Assembly: GCF_903181435.1 (NCBI RefSeq)
Contig: NZ_CAEUHO010000004.1
Span: 496,001 to 560,000 of the forward strand
Origin: Bacteroides acidifaciens
Lineage (GTDB): Bacteria > Bacteroidota > Bacteroidia > Bacteroidales > Bacteroidaceae
DNA length: 64,000 bases
Reading direction: 5' to 3'
Under the pieces are notes generated by a model, which saw nothing but the letters and a program-made list of their open reading frames with translations, made no database searches and was not told the DNA's origin. Positions 25,163 through 33,632 of the stretch are shown here, piece after piece (positions within the stretch are counted from its first letter, which is position 1; every line of letters starts with the position of its first letter). The position numbers and the translations under genes were made by a program.

Positions 25163-25735
25163 ATGAAGAAAAACATCGCAATTTTCGCTTCCGGTTCCGG
25201 CTCTAATGCCGAGAATATTATCCGGTATTTCCAAAAGAACGATTCCGCTCAGGTTTCGTTGGTACTTTCTAATAAAAGTGATGCCTTTGTTTTAGAACGT
25301 GCGCATCGCCTGGGAGTGCCCTGTAACGTGTTTTCAAAGGAAGATTGGATAGCCGGAGATGAAATTCTGGCTGTTTTGCAGGAGTCCCGCATTGATTTTA
25401 TCGTGCTGGCAGGCTTCTTGGTTCGTGTCCCGGATCTGCTTTTGCATGCTTATCCTCATAAAATTATAAATATACATCCGGCTCTTCTGCCTAAGTATGG
25501 TGGAAAGGGAATGTATGGCGACCGTGTTCATCAGGCAGTGGTAGCCGCTGGTGAAAAAGAGAGCGGTATCACTATACATTATATTAACGAGCATTATGAT
25601 GAAGGGAACACAATATTTCAGGTAACTTGTCCCGTACTTCCGACAGATTCTCCTGATGATGTTGCCAAGAAAGTGCATTCATTGGAATATGAACACTTCC
25701 CTTTAGTTATAGAGAAACTGTTGGTCAGGAAATAA
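25163..25735 (+). CDS. purN: Phosphoribosylglycinamide formyltransferase
   Basis: A 190-residue folate-dependent enzyme for the third step of purine synthesis. The start at 25163 gives MKKNIAIFASGSGSNAENI with the phosphate-binding loop GSGSN. The catalytic Asn/His are in NIHPALLPKYGG, and the Asp of the family is in HYINEHYDEGNTIF. Convergent with pdxB; no strong terminator was seen in the 29-bp gap. Confidence 0.94.
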   Translation: MKKNIAIFASGSGSNAENIIRYFQKNDSAQVSLVLSNKSDAFVLERAHRLGVPCNVFSKEDWIAGDEILAVLQESRIDFIVLAGFLVRVPDLLLHAYPHKIINIHPALLPKYGGKGMYGDRVHQAVVAAGEKESGITIHYINEHYDEGNTIFQVTCPVLPTDSPDDVAKKVHSLEYEHFPLVIEKLLVRK

Positions 25736-25764
25736 AAATGAGGTAATAAAGAATAGGGATCTGC

Positions 25765-26811
25765 TTATTCCTTATACTTAATAGTATATGCTTTCTCCTC
25801 TCTTCTTAACGGATAATCTCCGCGTAAAGTCTCAAACAGTTCCGGTTGGCTTTTCAATCGGCTGCTGTCTTCGGCAGGATTATACATTTGGAGAATTGCC
25901 TCTTCATGATTTTTTGCATGGATAACAGGAAAAGCGGGTGCCGGCGCTTTGATTTCGTAGTCTCCATCTATTTGGAAGAAGTTGCAAATAGCGTCTAGCG
26001 ACATACGTGTAGCATTAGCCTTTCCGTCAGCAGAGTAACCAGCGATATGGGGAGTGCCGATAATAACTTTCTCTAGCAATTCGCGATTAACTTCCGGTTC
26101 GTGTTCCCATACATCAATAATGGCGTCCGTAATAATCTGGTTGTTCAGAGCATTTAACAGAGCACCCGTTTCGATAACTTCTCCCCGGGATGTATTTATG
26201 ATGAGAGGTTTCCGTTTTAGTGAACGAAAGAAGGTTTCGTTTGCCAAATGAAACGTTTTATATTTCCCTTCCTTATATAAAGGTACGTGAAAGGTGATGA
26301 TGTCACATTCTTCCGCTATCTTATTTAAAGAAGTGAAAGATTCGTTTCCTTCTTTCTCTTCTCGTGGTAAGTCGTTCAGCAAAATGCGCATGCCAAAGTC
26401 CTGTGCGATTTTGGCTACCTTGCTTCCTACATTGCCTACCCCTATGATTCCTATGGTCAATTCATCCAACTTCTTATTTCTGATAGACTTCCATACAAGA
26501 AGCGATGATTGTAAATATTGGGCAACAGAAGCCGAATTACATCCTGGTGCATTTGTCCATTTTATGCCTGCCTGTTTGCAATAGTCTGTATCAATATGGT
26601 CGAAACCTATGGTTGCTGTGGCTATAAACTTCACCTGGCTACCCTCTAATAATTCCCGGTTGCAATGTGTGCGGGTACGGACAATCAGTGCATCTGCGTC
26701 CCGTACCAGTTCCGGCGTGAAATCCTTTCCCGGTGCATAGATTACTTCATCGGCTATTTCTTGAACCGCCTCTTTTATATAAGGTATTTTGTTATCTATA
26801 ATAATTTTCAT
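25765..26811 (-). CDS. pdxB: 4-phosphoerythronate dehydrogenase
   Basis: A 348-residue D-2-hydroxyacid dehydrogenase for pyridoxal phosphate synthesis. The NAD-binding motif is GIIGVGNVGSKVAKI. Catalytic Arg, Glu and His fall in INTSRGEVIETGALL, VWEHEPEVN and GTPHIAGYS. The C-terminal extension beyond the catalytic core (about 290-348) is the PdxB-type dimerisation region, which separates it from SerA and lactate dehydrogenases. The start at 26811 is preferred because the ATG at 26835 lies in the -7 box. Confidence 0.9.
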   Translation of the reverse strand: MKIIIDNKIPYIKEAVQEIADEVIYAPGKDFTPELVRDADALIVRTRTHCNRELLEGSQVKFIATATIGFDHIDTDYCKQAGIKWTNAPGCNSASVAQYLQSSLLVWKSIRNKKLDELTIGIIGVGNVGSKVAKIAQDFGMRILLNDLPREEKEGNESFTSLNKIAEECDIITFHVPLYKEGKYKTFHLANETFFRSLKRKPLIINTSRGEVIETGALLNALNNQIITDAIIDVWEHEPEVNRELLEKVIIGTPHIAGYSADGKANATRMSLDAICNFFQIDGDYEIKAPAPAFPVIHAKNHEEAILQMYNPAEDSSRLKSQPELFETLRGDYPLRREEKAYTIKYKE

Positions 26812-26834
26812 ATACAATTCATCTTTAGTACCCA

Positions 26835-26842
26835 CAAAGGTA
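26835..26842 (-). promoter_or_regulatory. -7 box (TACCTTTG) for pdxB
   Basis: CAAAGGTA on the plus strand. The predicted start near 26828 leaves about 17 nt before the ATG at 26811 and excludes the upstream ATG. Confidence 0.5.
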
Positions 26843-26888
26843 ACAAATAAAAAAGTAAGAAACGGTTGCTTGTCTGAAAAATATTACA

Positions 26889-26896
26889 TAGATTTG
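26889..26896 (+). promoter_or_regulatory. -7 box (TAGATTTG) of the LPS-core block
   Basis: TAGATTTG lies 33 bp before the DUF4254 ATG. It probably drives the DUF4254, GT9, GT2 and GT4 genes, which are closely packed. Confidence 0.5.
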
Positions 26897-26928
26897 CCCT
26901 ATTATATACCTATAAGCTAGTTAAGATT

Positions 26929-27534
26929 ATGACATTTAGTAACCTTTGCAACGAGATTTTTTGGAAATCGACCAATGATTACCATATAACGGATAGTGTG
27001 GATGCTCAGATGAACAATCCTTACGAGTTGAAGTCAATAGAGTATTATTTGTACTTGAAGAATTGGATTGATGCCGTTCAATGGCATTTTGAAGATATTA
27101 TCCGTGATCCCCAGATTGATCCTGTAGAAGCATTGGCTTTAAAAAGAAGAATTGATAAATCCAATCAGGACCGTACCGATTTGGTTGAACTGATAGATAG
27201 TTACTTTTTGGACAAATACAAAGCTGTAAAACCGCTTCCTGATGCAACCATCAATACGGAGAGTCCTGCTTGGGCAATCGATCGTCTTTCTATTCTTGCG
27301 TTGAAAATTTATCACATGCAACAAGAAGTAAAGCGTACGGATACTACCGAGGAACACCGTGCGCAGTGCCAAGTTAAACTGAATATTCTGTTGGAGCAGC
27401 AGAAAGACCTTTCTTCTGCTATCGACCAGTTATTGGCTGATATTGAAGTTGGTAGAAAGTATATGAAAGTGTATAAACAGATGAAGATGTATAACGACCC
27501 GGCATTAAATCCGGTGCTTTATGCAAAAAAATAA
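26929..27534 (+). CDS. DUF4254 protein of the LPS-core locus
   Basis: A 201-residue, mostly helical cytoplasmic protein without signal peptide or membrane segment. It matches the DUF4254 type (YELKSIEYYLYLKNWIDAVQ, then IDQLLADIEVGRKYMKVYKQ). Function unknown. It stands 3 bp ahead of a heptosyltransferase-like GT9 gene, so the two are translationally close and probably act in one process. The same pair occurs, as I recall, at the head of the B. thetaiotaomicron LPS locus. Confidence 0.8.
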   Translation: MTFSNLCNEIFWKSTNDYHITDSVDAQMNNPYELKSIEYYLYLKNWIDAVQWHFEDIIRDPQIDPVEALALKRRIDKSNQDRTDLVELIDSYFLDKYKAVKPLPDATINTESPAWAIDRLSILALKIYHMQQEVKRTDTTEEHRAQCQVKLNILLEQQKDLSSAIDQLLADIEVGRKYMKVYKQMKMYNDPALNPVLYAKK

Positions 27535-27537
27535 CGA

Positions 27538-28569
27538 ATGGCGCGTATTCTCATTATCCGTTTTTCAGCTTTAGGTGATGTTGCAATGACAATACCGGTC
27601 ATACATTCGCTTGCTGTACAATATCCTCAGCACGAGATTACTGTGTTAAGTCGTGCTGTATGGCAGCCCCTTTTTCAGGAACTGCCCGACAATGTAAATT
27701 TCATCGGAGCCGATTTAACGGGTAAACATAAAGGCTTGTGGGGACTGAATAGTCTTTATTCGGAACTGAAAGCAATGAACTTTGACTACGTTGCGGATTT
27801 TCATCATGTGCTTCGTGCCAAATATTTGTGCTTGCGCTTCTGGCTTGCCAACATACCGGTTGCCTACATTTGTAAAGGACGTGTGGGTAAGAGGAAGTTG
27901 GTTCGTCGGCGTCATAAAGTAATGGAAAGCCAAAAAAGTTCTTTCCGCCGCTATGCTGATGTGCTGGAAAAACTCGGTCTTCCAGTTTTGTTGAACTTCT
28001 CTTCCATTTATGGAGAGGGGAAAGGAAATTTTGCGGAAATAGAACCCGTTACCGGTCCGAAAGAAAATCAGAAATGGATTGGTATCGCTCCTTTTGCTAA
28101 ACATGCCGGTAAAATTTATCCGTTAGAATTACAGGAACAGGTTGTTGCCCATTTCGCGGCTAACCCTGCGGTGAAAGTCTTTCTGTTTGGAGGCGGTAAA
28201 AGTGAACAGGAAATTTTTGATGCATGGATTGCGAAATACCCTTCTGTCGTTTCCATGATTGGTAAGTTGAATATGCGTACGGAATTGAATCTGATGAGTC
28301 ATTTGGATGTGATGCTTTCAATGGATTCCGCCAATATGCATCTGGCATCTTTGGTGAATATCCCGGTTGTCTCCATATGGGGAGCGACCCATCCTTATGC
28401 AGGCTTTATGGGGTGGAAACAATTGCCTGTCAATACCGTACAACTTGATTTGTCATGTCGTCCCTGTTCGGTATATGGGCAGAAACCTTGTTGGCGGGGT
28501 GATTATGCCTGCTTGAGAGAGATAACGTCCGAACAAGTGATTGCGAAGATTGAAGGAATCATTGGTTGA
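27538..28569 (+). CDS. GT9 heptosyltransferase-like LPS core glycosyltransferase
   Basis: A 343-residue GT-B protein. The N-terminus MARILIIRFSALGDVAMTIP is the GT9 signature (phosphate-binding loop and catalytic Asp). The C-terminal donor domain has MSMDSANMHLASLVNIPVVS (ADP-heptose-type site) and SIWGATHP. In enterobacteria this family adds heptose to LPS inner core; the sugar used by Bacteroides is not known to me. It starts 3 bp after DUF4254. Confidence 0.9.
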   Translation: MARILIIRFSALGDVAMTIPVIHSLAVQYPQHEITVLSRAVWQPLFQELPDNVNFIGADLTGKHKGLWGLNSLYSELKAMNFDYVADFHHVLRAKYLCLRFWLANIPVAYICKGRVGKRKLVRRRHKVMESQKSSFRRYADVLEKLGLPVLLNFSSIYGEGKGNFAEIEPVTGPKENQKWIGIAPFAKHAGKIYPLELQEQVVAHFAANPAVKVFLFGGGKSEQEIFDAWIAKYPSVVSMIGKLNMRTELNLMSHLDVMLSMDSANMHLASLVNIPVVSIWGATHPYAGFMGWKQLPVNTVQLDLSCRPCSVYGQKPCWRGDYACLREITSEQVIAKIEGIIG

Positions 28570-28587
28570 TAATAAAAAAGAATTAAA

Positions 28588-29499
28588 ATGCAGAAGGATT
28601 TGTTAGAAGATGAATATAAATTTTCGATTCTCATTCCCACATGGAATAATTTGGATTATCTCAAATTGTGTATTGAGAGTATAAATAAAAATTCAGTATA
28701 TAAACATCAGATTCTGATTCATGTAAATGAAGGTAGGGATGGTACGCTTGCGTGGATACAGCAGAATGAATATGAGCATACTTATAGTGAGAATAATATC
28801 GGGGTTTGTTGGGCATTAAATGGACTACGTCCTTTGGTGAAGACCAATTATATTTTGTATATGAATGATGATATGTATGTATGCCCGGGCTGGGATGCTG
28901 CTTTGTGGAACGAAATTCAGGTCTTGCCGGATAATAAATTTTTCTTTTCATCTACTTTAATTCAGCCTCGTCCTTTTTTTTGTAAAAGCGTGATAGCGCC
29001 TGCTAATTTTGGAGAAAGTGTGGAGACGTTTAATGAAGAGGAGCTATTGAGCAAGTATCAGCTGTTGCCTCATTTAGACTGGTTTGGAGCTACTTGGCCG
29101 CCTAATGTTGTGCATCGGGATATTTGGGATTTGGTAGGTGGGTATAGTGTTGAGTTTTCACCAGGCATGTATAGTGACCCGGATTTCTCTGCGAAACTTT
29201 GGATGGCGGGTGTGCGCTTGTTTAAGGGGATATCTGCAAGTCGGGTGTATCATTTTGAGGCCCGTTCAACAGGGCGGGTTAGAAAGAATGATGGCAGCAT
29301 GCAGTTTTTGTTAAAATGGGGAATTACTTCGGCTTCTTTTATGCGGGATATTCTTAAGCGAGGTGAACGTTTTGATGAGGATGCCATAGGAAAGATAGAT
29401 AGTCTGACTTTAAATAAAGATATAGTTCGTAGCCGGTTAAAAAGAGCCTTATGCTTATTTAAGAAAAGTCCGCATTCAAAAAATATATGGGAAAAATAA
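28588..29499 (+). CDS. GT2 glycosyltransferase
   Basis: A 303-residue GT-A enzyme. The nucleotide-binding start is FSILIPTWNNLDYLKLCI; the metal-binding acidic motif is YILYMNDDMYV. A wide acceptor region contains LVGGYSVEFSPGMYSDPDFS (catalytic-base region) and the C-terminus is basic, suited to the inner membrane face. Second glycosyltransferase of the forward core block; donor and acceptor unknown. Confidence 0.88.
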   Translation: MQKDLLEDEYKFSILIPTWNNLDYLKLCIESINKNSVYKHQILIHVNEGRDGTLAWIQQNEYEHTYSENNIGVCWALNGLRPLVKTNYILYMNDDMYVCPGWDAALWNEIQVLPDNKFFFSSTLIQPRPFFCKSVIAPANFGESVETFNEEELLSKYQLLPHLDWFGATWPPNVVHRDIWDLVGGYSVEFSPGMYSDPDFSAKLWMAGVRLFKGISASRVYHFEARSTGRVRKNDGSMQFLLKWGITSASFMRDILKRGERFDEDAIGKIDSLTLNKDIVRSRLKRALCLFKKSPHSKNIWEK

Positions 29500-29511
29500 A
29501 TTATAGTAATT

Positions 29512-30483
29512 ATGCATTTAGGAGTAATATTACCTCATACGAAACTTTATGGTGGAGTGAAGCGTTTTTTGGAATTAGGGAATATTTTTATAGAATTGGG
29601 TCATACCTTTACAGTTTATACAGTAGAGGGTAAATCTCCGTCTTGGTATGATTTTAAAGGAGAAACAAAAAATTTTGCAGCTCTGAAGAAAGATGACATT
29701 GATGCATTGTTCACAACAGAAGTGAAATTTCTGGAACAGTTGACTACAGCCAATACCAAAAGGAAGATATTTTATCACGTCAGAATGACGGAAAAGATCC
29801 GGAAAGCTTTAAAATATTCAGATATTGAAATTTTTGCATGTTCTACTAATATCTATTTATACGATAAGAAGAAATATGGTATTGAAGCCTTCAAAGCGTT
29901 GGGTGGGGTAAATGTTTCAAATTATCAAGAAAAAACAGACTATTCTGTTGAGGAGCGCCCTTTTTGTGTCATGGCTTATGGGCGCTTGGCGGAGAGGGTT
30001 AAAGGTACAAAGTATGTTGTCAAAGCATGCGAGAAGTTATATAAAAAAGGATATAATATAAAGTTGCTTTTGTTTGATACGGCTATAAGTGAGAAAGCTC
30101 AGAAGTTGATAGATAATTTTTCTACTTCTGTTCCTTTTGATTTTGTTCAGAATCATCCTTTTGATAAAAACTCGGAACTGTTCAATCGGGCGGACGTTTT
30201 TGTGGCTGCGGAGGGGCATGCCGGATGGTCCAATACAGTGGCAGAGGCAATGGCATGTGCTCTTCCTGTTATTGCGACAACGGCAGGCACACGTGACTTG
30301 TTGATAGACGGTGTTACCGGTCTTCATACATGGAGATATGCTTTTATGATACGTCGTCGGCTAAAAACTTTAATAGAGAATAAAAGCCTGAGAGAACAAT
30401 TGGGAAAAGCCGCACGTAAAAATGTAGAGAACTTTGATTGGCATGTATTGGCCCGAAGTATAGAAAAGTACCTTATGAAGTAA
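29512..30483 (+). CDS. GT4 glycosyltransferase
   Basis: A 323-residue GT-B enzyme. The N-terminal loop has LYGGVKRFLELGN. The donor-binding C-terminal motif is EGHAGWSNTVAEAMACALPV (E-x7-E) and then GTRDLLIDGVTG. The gene is AT-rich. Last of the forward core block; its last 11 bp overlap the end of the convergent kinase gene. Confidence 0.9.
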   Translation: MHLGVILPHTKLYGGVKRFLELGNIFIELGHTFTVYTVEGKSPSWYDFKGETKNFAALKKDDIDALFTTEVKFLEQLTTANTKRKIFYHVRMTEKIRKALKYSDIEIFACSTNIYLYDKKKYGIEAFKALGGVNVSNYQEKTDYSVEERPFCVMAYGRLAERVKGTKYVVKACEKLYKKGYNIKLLLFDTAISEKAQKLIDNFSTSVPFDFVQNHPFDKNSELFNRADVFVAAEGHAGWSNTVAEAMACALPVIATTAGTRDLLIDGVTGLHTWRYAFMIRRRLKTLIENKSLREQLGKAARKNVENFDWHVLARSIEKYLMK

Positions 30484-31243
30484 AGAGGCGCTTGATTTTT
30501 TTTCGGGTGTTCCGGATGAAACTTTTTCTTTCGGTTATTTTATTGTGCCTGTCTGTTAACTGAATTAGTTTCTTTGTTGTTGCTTCTGTATTGCAGTGAG
30601 TTAAAAGAGCATATTCTCTTCCCATTATGGTGAGCATATTGTGGGAAGCCTCTAACTTAGAAAGATTTCTCAATCCTTCCTTTATGGTTACATTAGTAAA
30701 TTTGGTACGGTTTAAATCTACCAAATAAAAGCTAAAGGTTCCATTCGTATTCTTTTTTATCAAAGTGTTTCCTGCCGAATGATCAATGAAATAAACCCCT
30801 TTCTGGTGAAAAGCATAGGTAAATCTGACGAACTCTTGAAGAGCGGTTTCTTGTTCCTGCCGAGGTAAATTACTTATTCCTCTAAAAGTAAAGTCGTAAT
30901 CCAGCTGGCGGCAAACATAGTAACTTCTTGTTAGTCCAAGTTTGTCTTTATATAATATAAAAGCTATTGGTTCAGGAGTATTAATACCTAAATTGTTGAA
31001 GCGGGTTGCGTAAATGAAAGAACGTTCGGCTTTTGATTTCCGGAAATAAGCATAAACTATTTTATTGATGAAGTGTGGTAGTTTAAATGCTTTGACGCAC
31101 ATGGGTACTTCTCCGCATTTAATTACTTTTAGTGTATTTCTTCCTGAATATATAACTTCTCCTTCCTTCTCGAAGCGTTCGGGCAGAGATAGAATACATT
31201 CTTTTAAATGTGCATATTGGGGATTAATCTGATAGTCAATCAT
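30473..31243 (-). CDS. LPS core kinase, WaaP/Kdo-kinase type
   Basis: A 256-residue protein-kinase-like fold. The catalytic loop is YFIDHSAGNTLIKK (Asp, then Asn five residues on) and the metal Asp is in FYLVDLNRTKF. The ATP-anchoring Lys is probably in CVKAFKLP. Such enzymes phosphorylate the LPS inner core. It follows the nucleotide-sugar dehydrogenase by 9 bp, forming a three-gene minus-strand operon. Confidence 0.82.
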   Translation of the reverse strand: MIDYQINPQYAHLKECILSLPERFEKEGEVIYSGRNTLKVIKCGEVPMCVKAFKLPHFINKIVYAYFRKSKAERSFIYATRFNNLGINTPEPIAFILYKDKLGLTRSYYVCRQLDYDFTFRGISNLPRQEQETALQEFVRFTYAFHQKGVYFIDHSAGNTLIKKNTNGTFSFYLVDLNRTKFTNVTIKEGLRNLSKLEASHNMLTIMGREYALLTHCNTEATTKKLIQLTDRHNKITERKSFIRNTRKKIKRLFTS

Positions 31244-31252
31244 AAAAAACGA

Positions 31253-32542
31253 TTATAAACGTCCGTCAACCATATTGCTCTTAAGTAGGCCTTTTACATC
31301 ATAAATAATTCCATCCTGCTTTATCATATTTTTGATGTCAAGTTTCAGAAATTCATTGTGAGCTACCGCAAGGACTATTGCATCAAACTTATCTTTGGGA
31401 AGCTCATTGGCTATTTCTAAATTATATTCTCTTTTTACTTCTTCAGGTTTAGCCCAATAGTCGTAGATTGTGATATTGGTATTATAGTCTTTTAATGCTT
31501 TTATAATATCAAAGACTTTTGTATTGCGTACATCTGGACAGTTCTCCTTAAATGTAAATCCCAAAACTAGTATGTGCGAGCCTTTCACATAATTTCCTTT
31601 CTTGATTAAGCATTTTACGACCTGGCTGGCAATATATTCACCCATACTGTCATTTATTCTTCTTCCGGCGAGTATGACCTCGGGGTGATAGCCGTAGTCT
31701 TGGGCCTTTTGGGCCAAATAATAAGGGTCTACTCCAATGCAATGTCCACCAACTAACCCGGGTTTGAAGGGTAGAAAGTTCCATTTTGTGGCAGCGGCAT
31801 CCAGTACCTCTTGTGTGTCTATTCCCATCAGGTTAAAGATCTTGGATAGTTCGTTGACGAATGCTATATTGATGTCTCTTTGAGAATTCTCAATGACTTT
31901 GGCGGCTTCTGCAACCTTTATACAGGAAGCTAGATGTGTACCTGCCGTAATTACAGAGCTATAGAGATGGTCTATTTTTTCTCCGATTTCAGGTGTTGAA
32001 CCGGAAGTCACTTTTTTGATTTTCTCAACAGTGTGTTGCTTGTCTCCTGGGTTAATGCGCTCAGGGGAATAACCGGCAAAGAAATCGATATTGAATTTCA
32101 GGCCGGATATTCTTTCGATAACAGGAATACATTCTTCTTCGGTAACTCCTGGATATACTGTTGATTCATAAATGACAGTGTCTCCTTTGTTGATAACTTT
32201 GGCTACAGTTTCACTCGCCTTGTATAGCGGGGCTAAATCCGGATTGTGATGTTTGTCGACCGGGGTTGGTACGCATATTATGTAGTAATTACAACTTCTC
32301 AGGTCTTCCAAGCTGTAAGAACAATATAAACCGGTTTCTTCTTTGTCGAGTGTGTTTTTTCTTAAAACAGAACGTAATGTCTCATCATCCACTTCCTGAG
32401 TGGAGTCATGTCCGGTCATCAATTCTTCTACTCTGGCCTTTTTAGCATCAAAGCCTATTACTGGATATTTCGTAGCGAACAGGCGTGCTAATGGTAAACC
32501 TACATATCCTAATCCGATAATACCTATTTTAATATTTCCCAT
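31253..32542 (-). CDS. UDP-HexNAc 6-dehydrogenase (TviB/WbpO type)
   Basis: A 429-residue NAD-dependent dehydrogenase that oxidises C6 of a UDP-sugar twice to the uronate. The N-terminal Rossmann motif is IGIIGLGYVGLPLARLF; the thiohemiacetal Cys is in GLVGGHCIGVDPYYLA; the C-terminal domain has LVLGFTFKENCPDVRNT. The sequence type is that of Vi-antigen TviB/WbpO rather than Ugd. Paired with a TviC/WbpP-type epimerase 7 bp upstream, so the likely product is UDP-GalNAcA or UDP-GlcNAcA. Confidence 0.9.
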   Translation of the reverse strand: MGNIKIGIIGLGYVGLPLARLFATKYPVIGFDAKKARVEELMTGHDSTQEVDDETLRSVLRKNTLDKEETGLYCSYSLEDLRSCNYYIICVPTPVDKHHNPDLAPLYKASETVAKVINKGDTVIYESTVYPGVTEEECIPVIERISGLKFNIDFFAGYSPERINPGDKQHTVEKIKKVTSGSTPEIGEKIDHLYSSVITAGTHLASCIKVAEAAKVIENSQRDINIAFVNELSKIFNLMGIDTQEVLDAAATKWNFLPFKPGLVGGHCIGVDPYYLAQKAQDYGYHPEVILAGRRINDSMGEYIASQVVKCLIKKGNYVKGSHILVLGFTFKENCPDVRNTKVFDIIKALKDYNTNITIYDYWAKPEEVKREYNLEIANELPKDKFDAIVLAVAHNEFLKLDIKNMIKQDGIIYDVKGLLKSNMVDGRL

Positions 32543-32549
32543 ACTGCTT

Positions 32550-33527
32550 TTACTTTAGGTTTGTCCAATACCAGTCGATTGCTTCTTTTAATCCCTCTTT
32601 CATGCTGAATTTGGGTGAATAATTCAATAACATTTTGGCTTTATCAATGCAGGCAAGGGAATGTGGAATGTCTCCCAATCTGTTCGGTCCATGTTTTATC
32701 TCAACAGAAGCAATTTCCGGATCATAAGCACTTAGAAAATCTTTTAGGTAACCAGTCAGTTGGTTAAGGGTCGTACGCTCTCCAAATGCTGTATTATATA
32801 CAGTGTTAAGAGCATTGGCGTTTTTGGTTGATAATGCTAATACATTCATTTGGATGACATTATCGATATAGGTAAAGTCTCTGGAGTATTCTCCGTCACC
32901 ATTGATGATGGGAGATTCATGTTGTATAAGCTTCCTTACGAAAAGGGGGATAACGGCAGCGTATGCTCCATTGGGGTCTTGGCGTCGTCCGAATACATTG
33001 AAGTAGCGAAGCCCGATGCATTCTATACCATAAGTTTTGGAGAAAACATCAGCATATAGTTCATTGACATATTTAGTTATGGCATAAGGAGATAAAGGCT
33101 TGCCTATTACTTCTTCTACTTTAGGCAATGACTGTGAGTCTCCATAAGTAGAAGAACTGGCAGCGTAAACAAAGCGCTTGACTTTTGCATCTCTAGCGGC
33201 AACCAGCATATTTAGAAATCCACCTATATTGACTTCGTTTGTGGTAATCGGATCTTTTATAGAACGGGGAACAGAGCCTAATGCAGCCTCATGCAATACA
33301 TAATCTACTCCTTCTGTTGCCTTTCTGCAATCTTCAAGATTACGTATATCGCCTACTATCAATTTAAAATTGGGATTATTGAACTGGTGTTGTATATTCT
33401 CTGGTTTTCCTGTTATGAAGTTATCTAAACATACAACACGATGCCCTTGGCTCAGGAGATGGTCACACAGATTGGAACCAATGAATCCTGCTCCTCCTGT
33501 TACTAAAATGGTTGAATCTTTTTCCAT
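32550..33527 (-). CDS. UDP-GlcNAc/GlcNAcA 4-epimerase (TviC/WbpP type)
   Basis: A 325-residue extended short-chain dehydrogenase. The NAD loop is TGGAGFIGSNLCDHL; the catalytic triad is in AASSSTYGDS and YAITKYVNELYA. The motif GSVPRSIKDP and the spacing match WbpP/TviC, which epimerise N-acetylated UDP-sugars. First gene of the operon epimerase-dehydrogenase-kinase; promoter at 33553-33560. Confidence 0.9.
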   Translation of the reverse strand: MEKDSTILVTGGAGFIGSNLCDHLLSQGHRVVCLDNFITGKPENIQHQFNNPNFKLIVGDIRNLEDCRKATEGVDYVLHEAALGSVPRSIKDPITTNEVNIGGFLNMLVAARDAKVKRFVYAASSSTYGDSQSLPKVEEVIGKPLSPYAITKYVNELYADVFSKTYGIECIGLRYFNVFGRRQDPNGAYAAVIPLFVRKLIQHESPIINGDGEYSRDFTYIDNVIQMNVLALSTKNANALNTVYNTAFGERTTLNQLTGYLKDFLSAYDPEIASVEIKHGPNRLGDIPHSLACIDKAKMLLNYSPKFSMKEGLKEAIDWYWTNLK

Positions 33528-33552
33528 TACTTTTGAATATTGTAAGTCCGGG

Positions 33553-33560
33553 CAAAGATA
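33553..33560 (-). promoter_or_regulatory. -7 box (TATCTTTG) of the epimerase operon
   Basis: CAAAGATA on the plus strand, 26 bp before the ATG at 33527; divergent from the box at 33604. Confidence 0.5.
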
Positions 33561-33603
33561 ATACTTTTCTTGACTATTAATTGCTTCTTTTGAAAACTTT
33601 ATA

Positions 33604-33611
33604 TAGCTTTG
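33604..33611 (+). promoter_or_regulatory. -7 box (TAGCTTTG) for the deacetylase
   Basis: It lies 21 bp before the ATG at 33633. A TTG codon at 33609 falls inside the box and so cannot be the start. Confidence 0.5.
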
Positions 33612-33632
33612 TCTCTTCTAAAAAATGTATTT

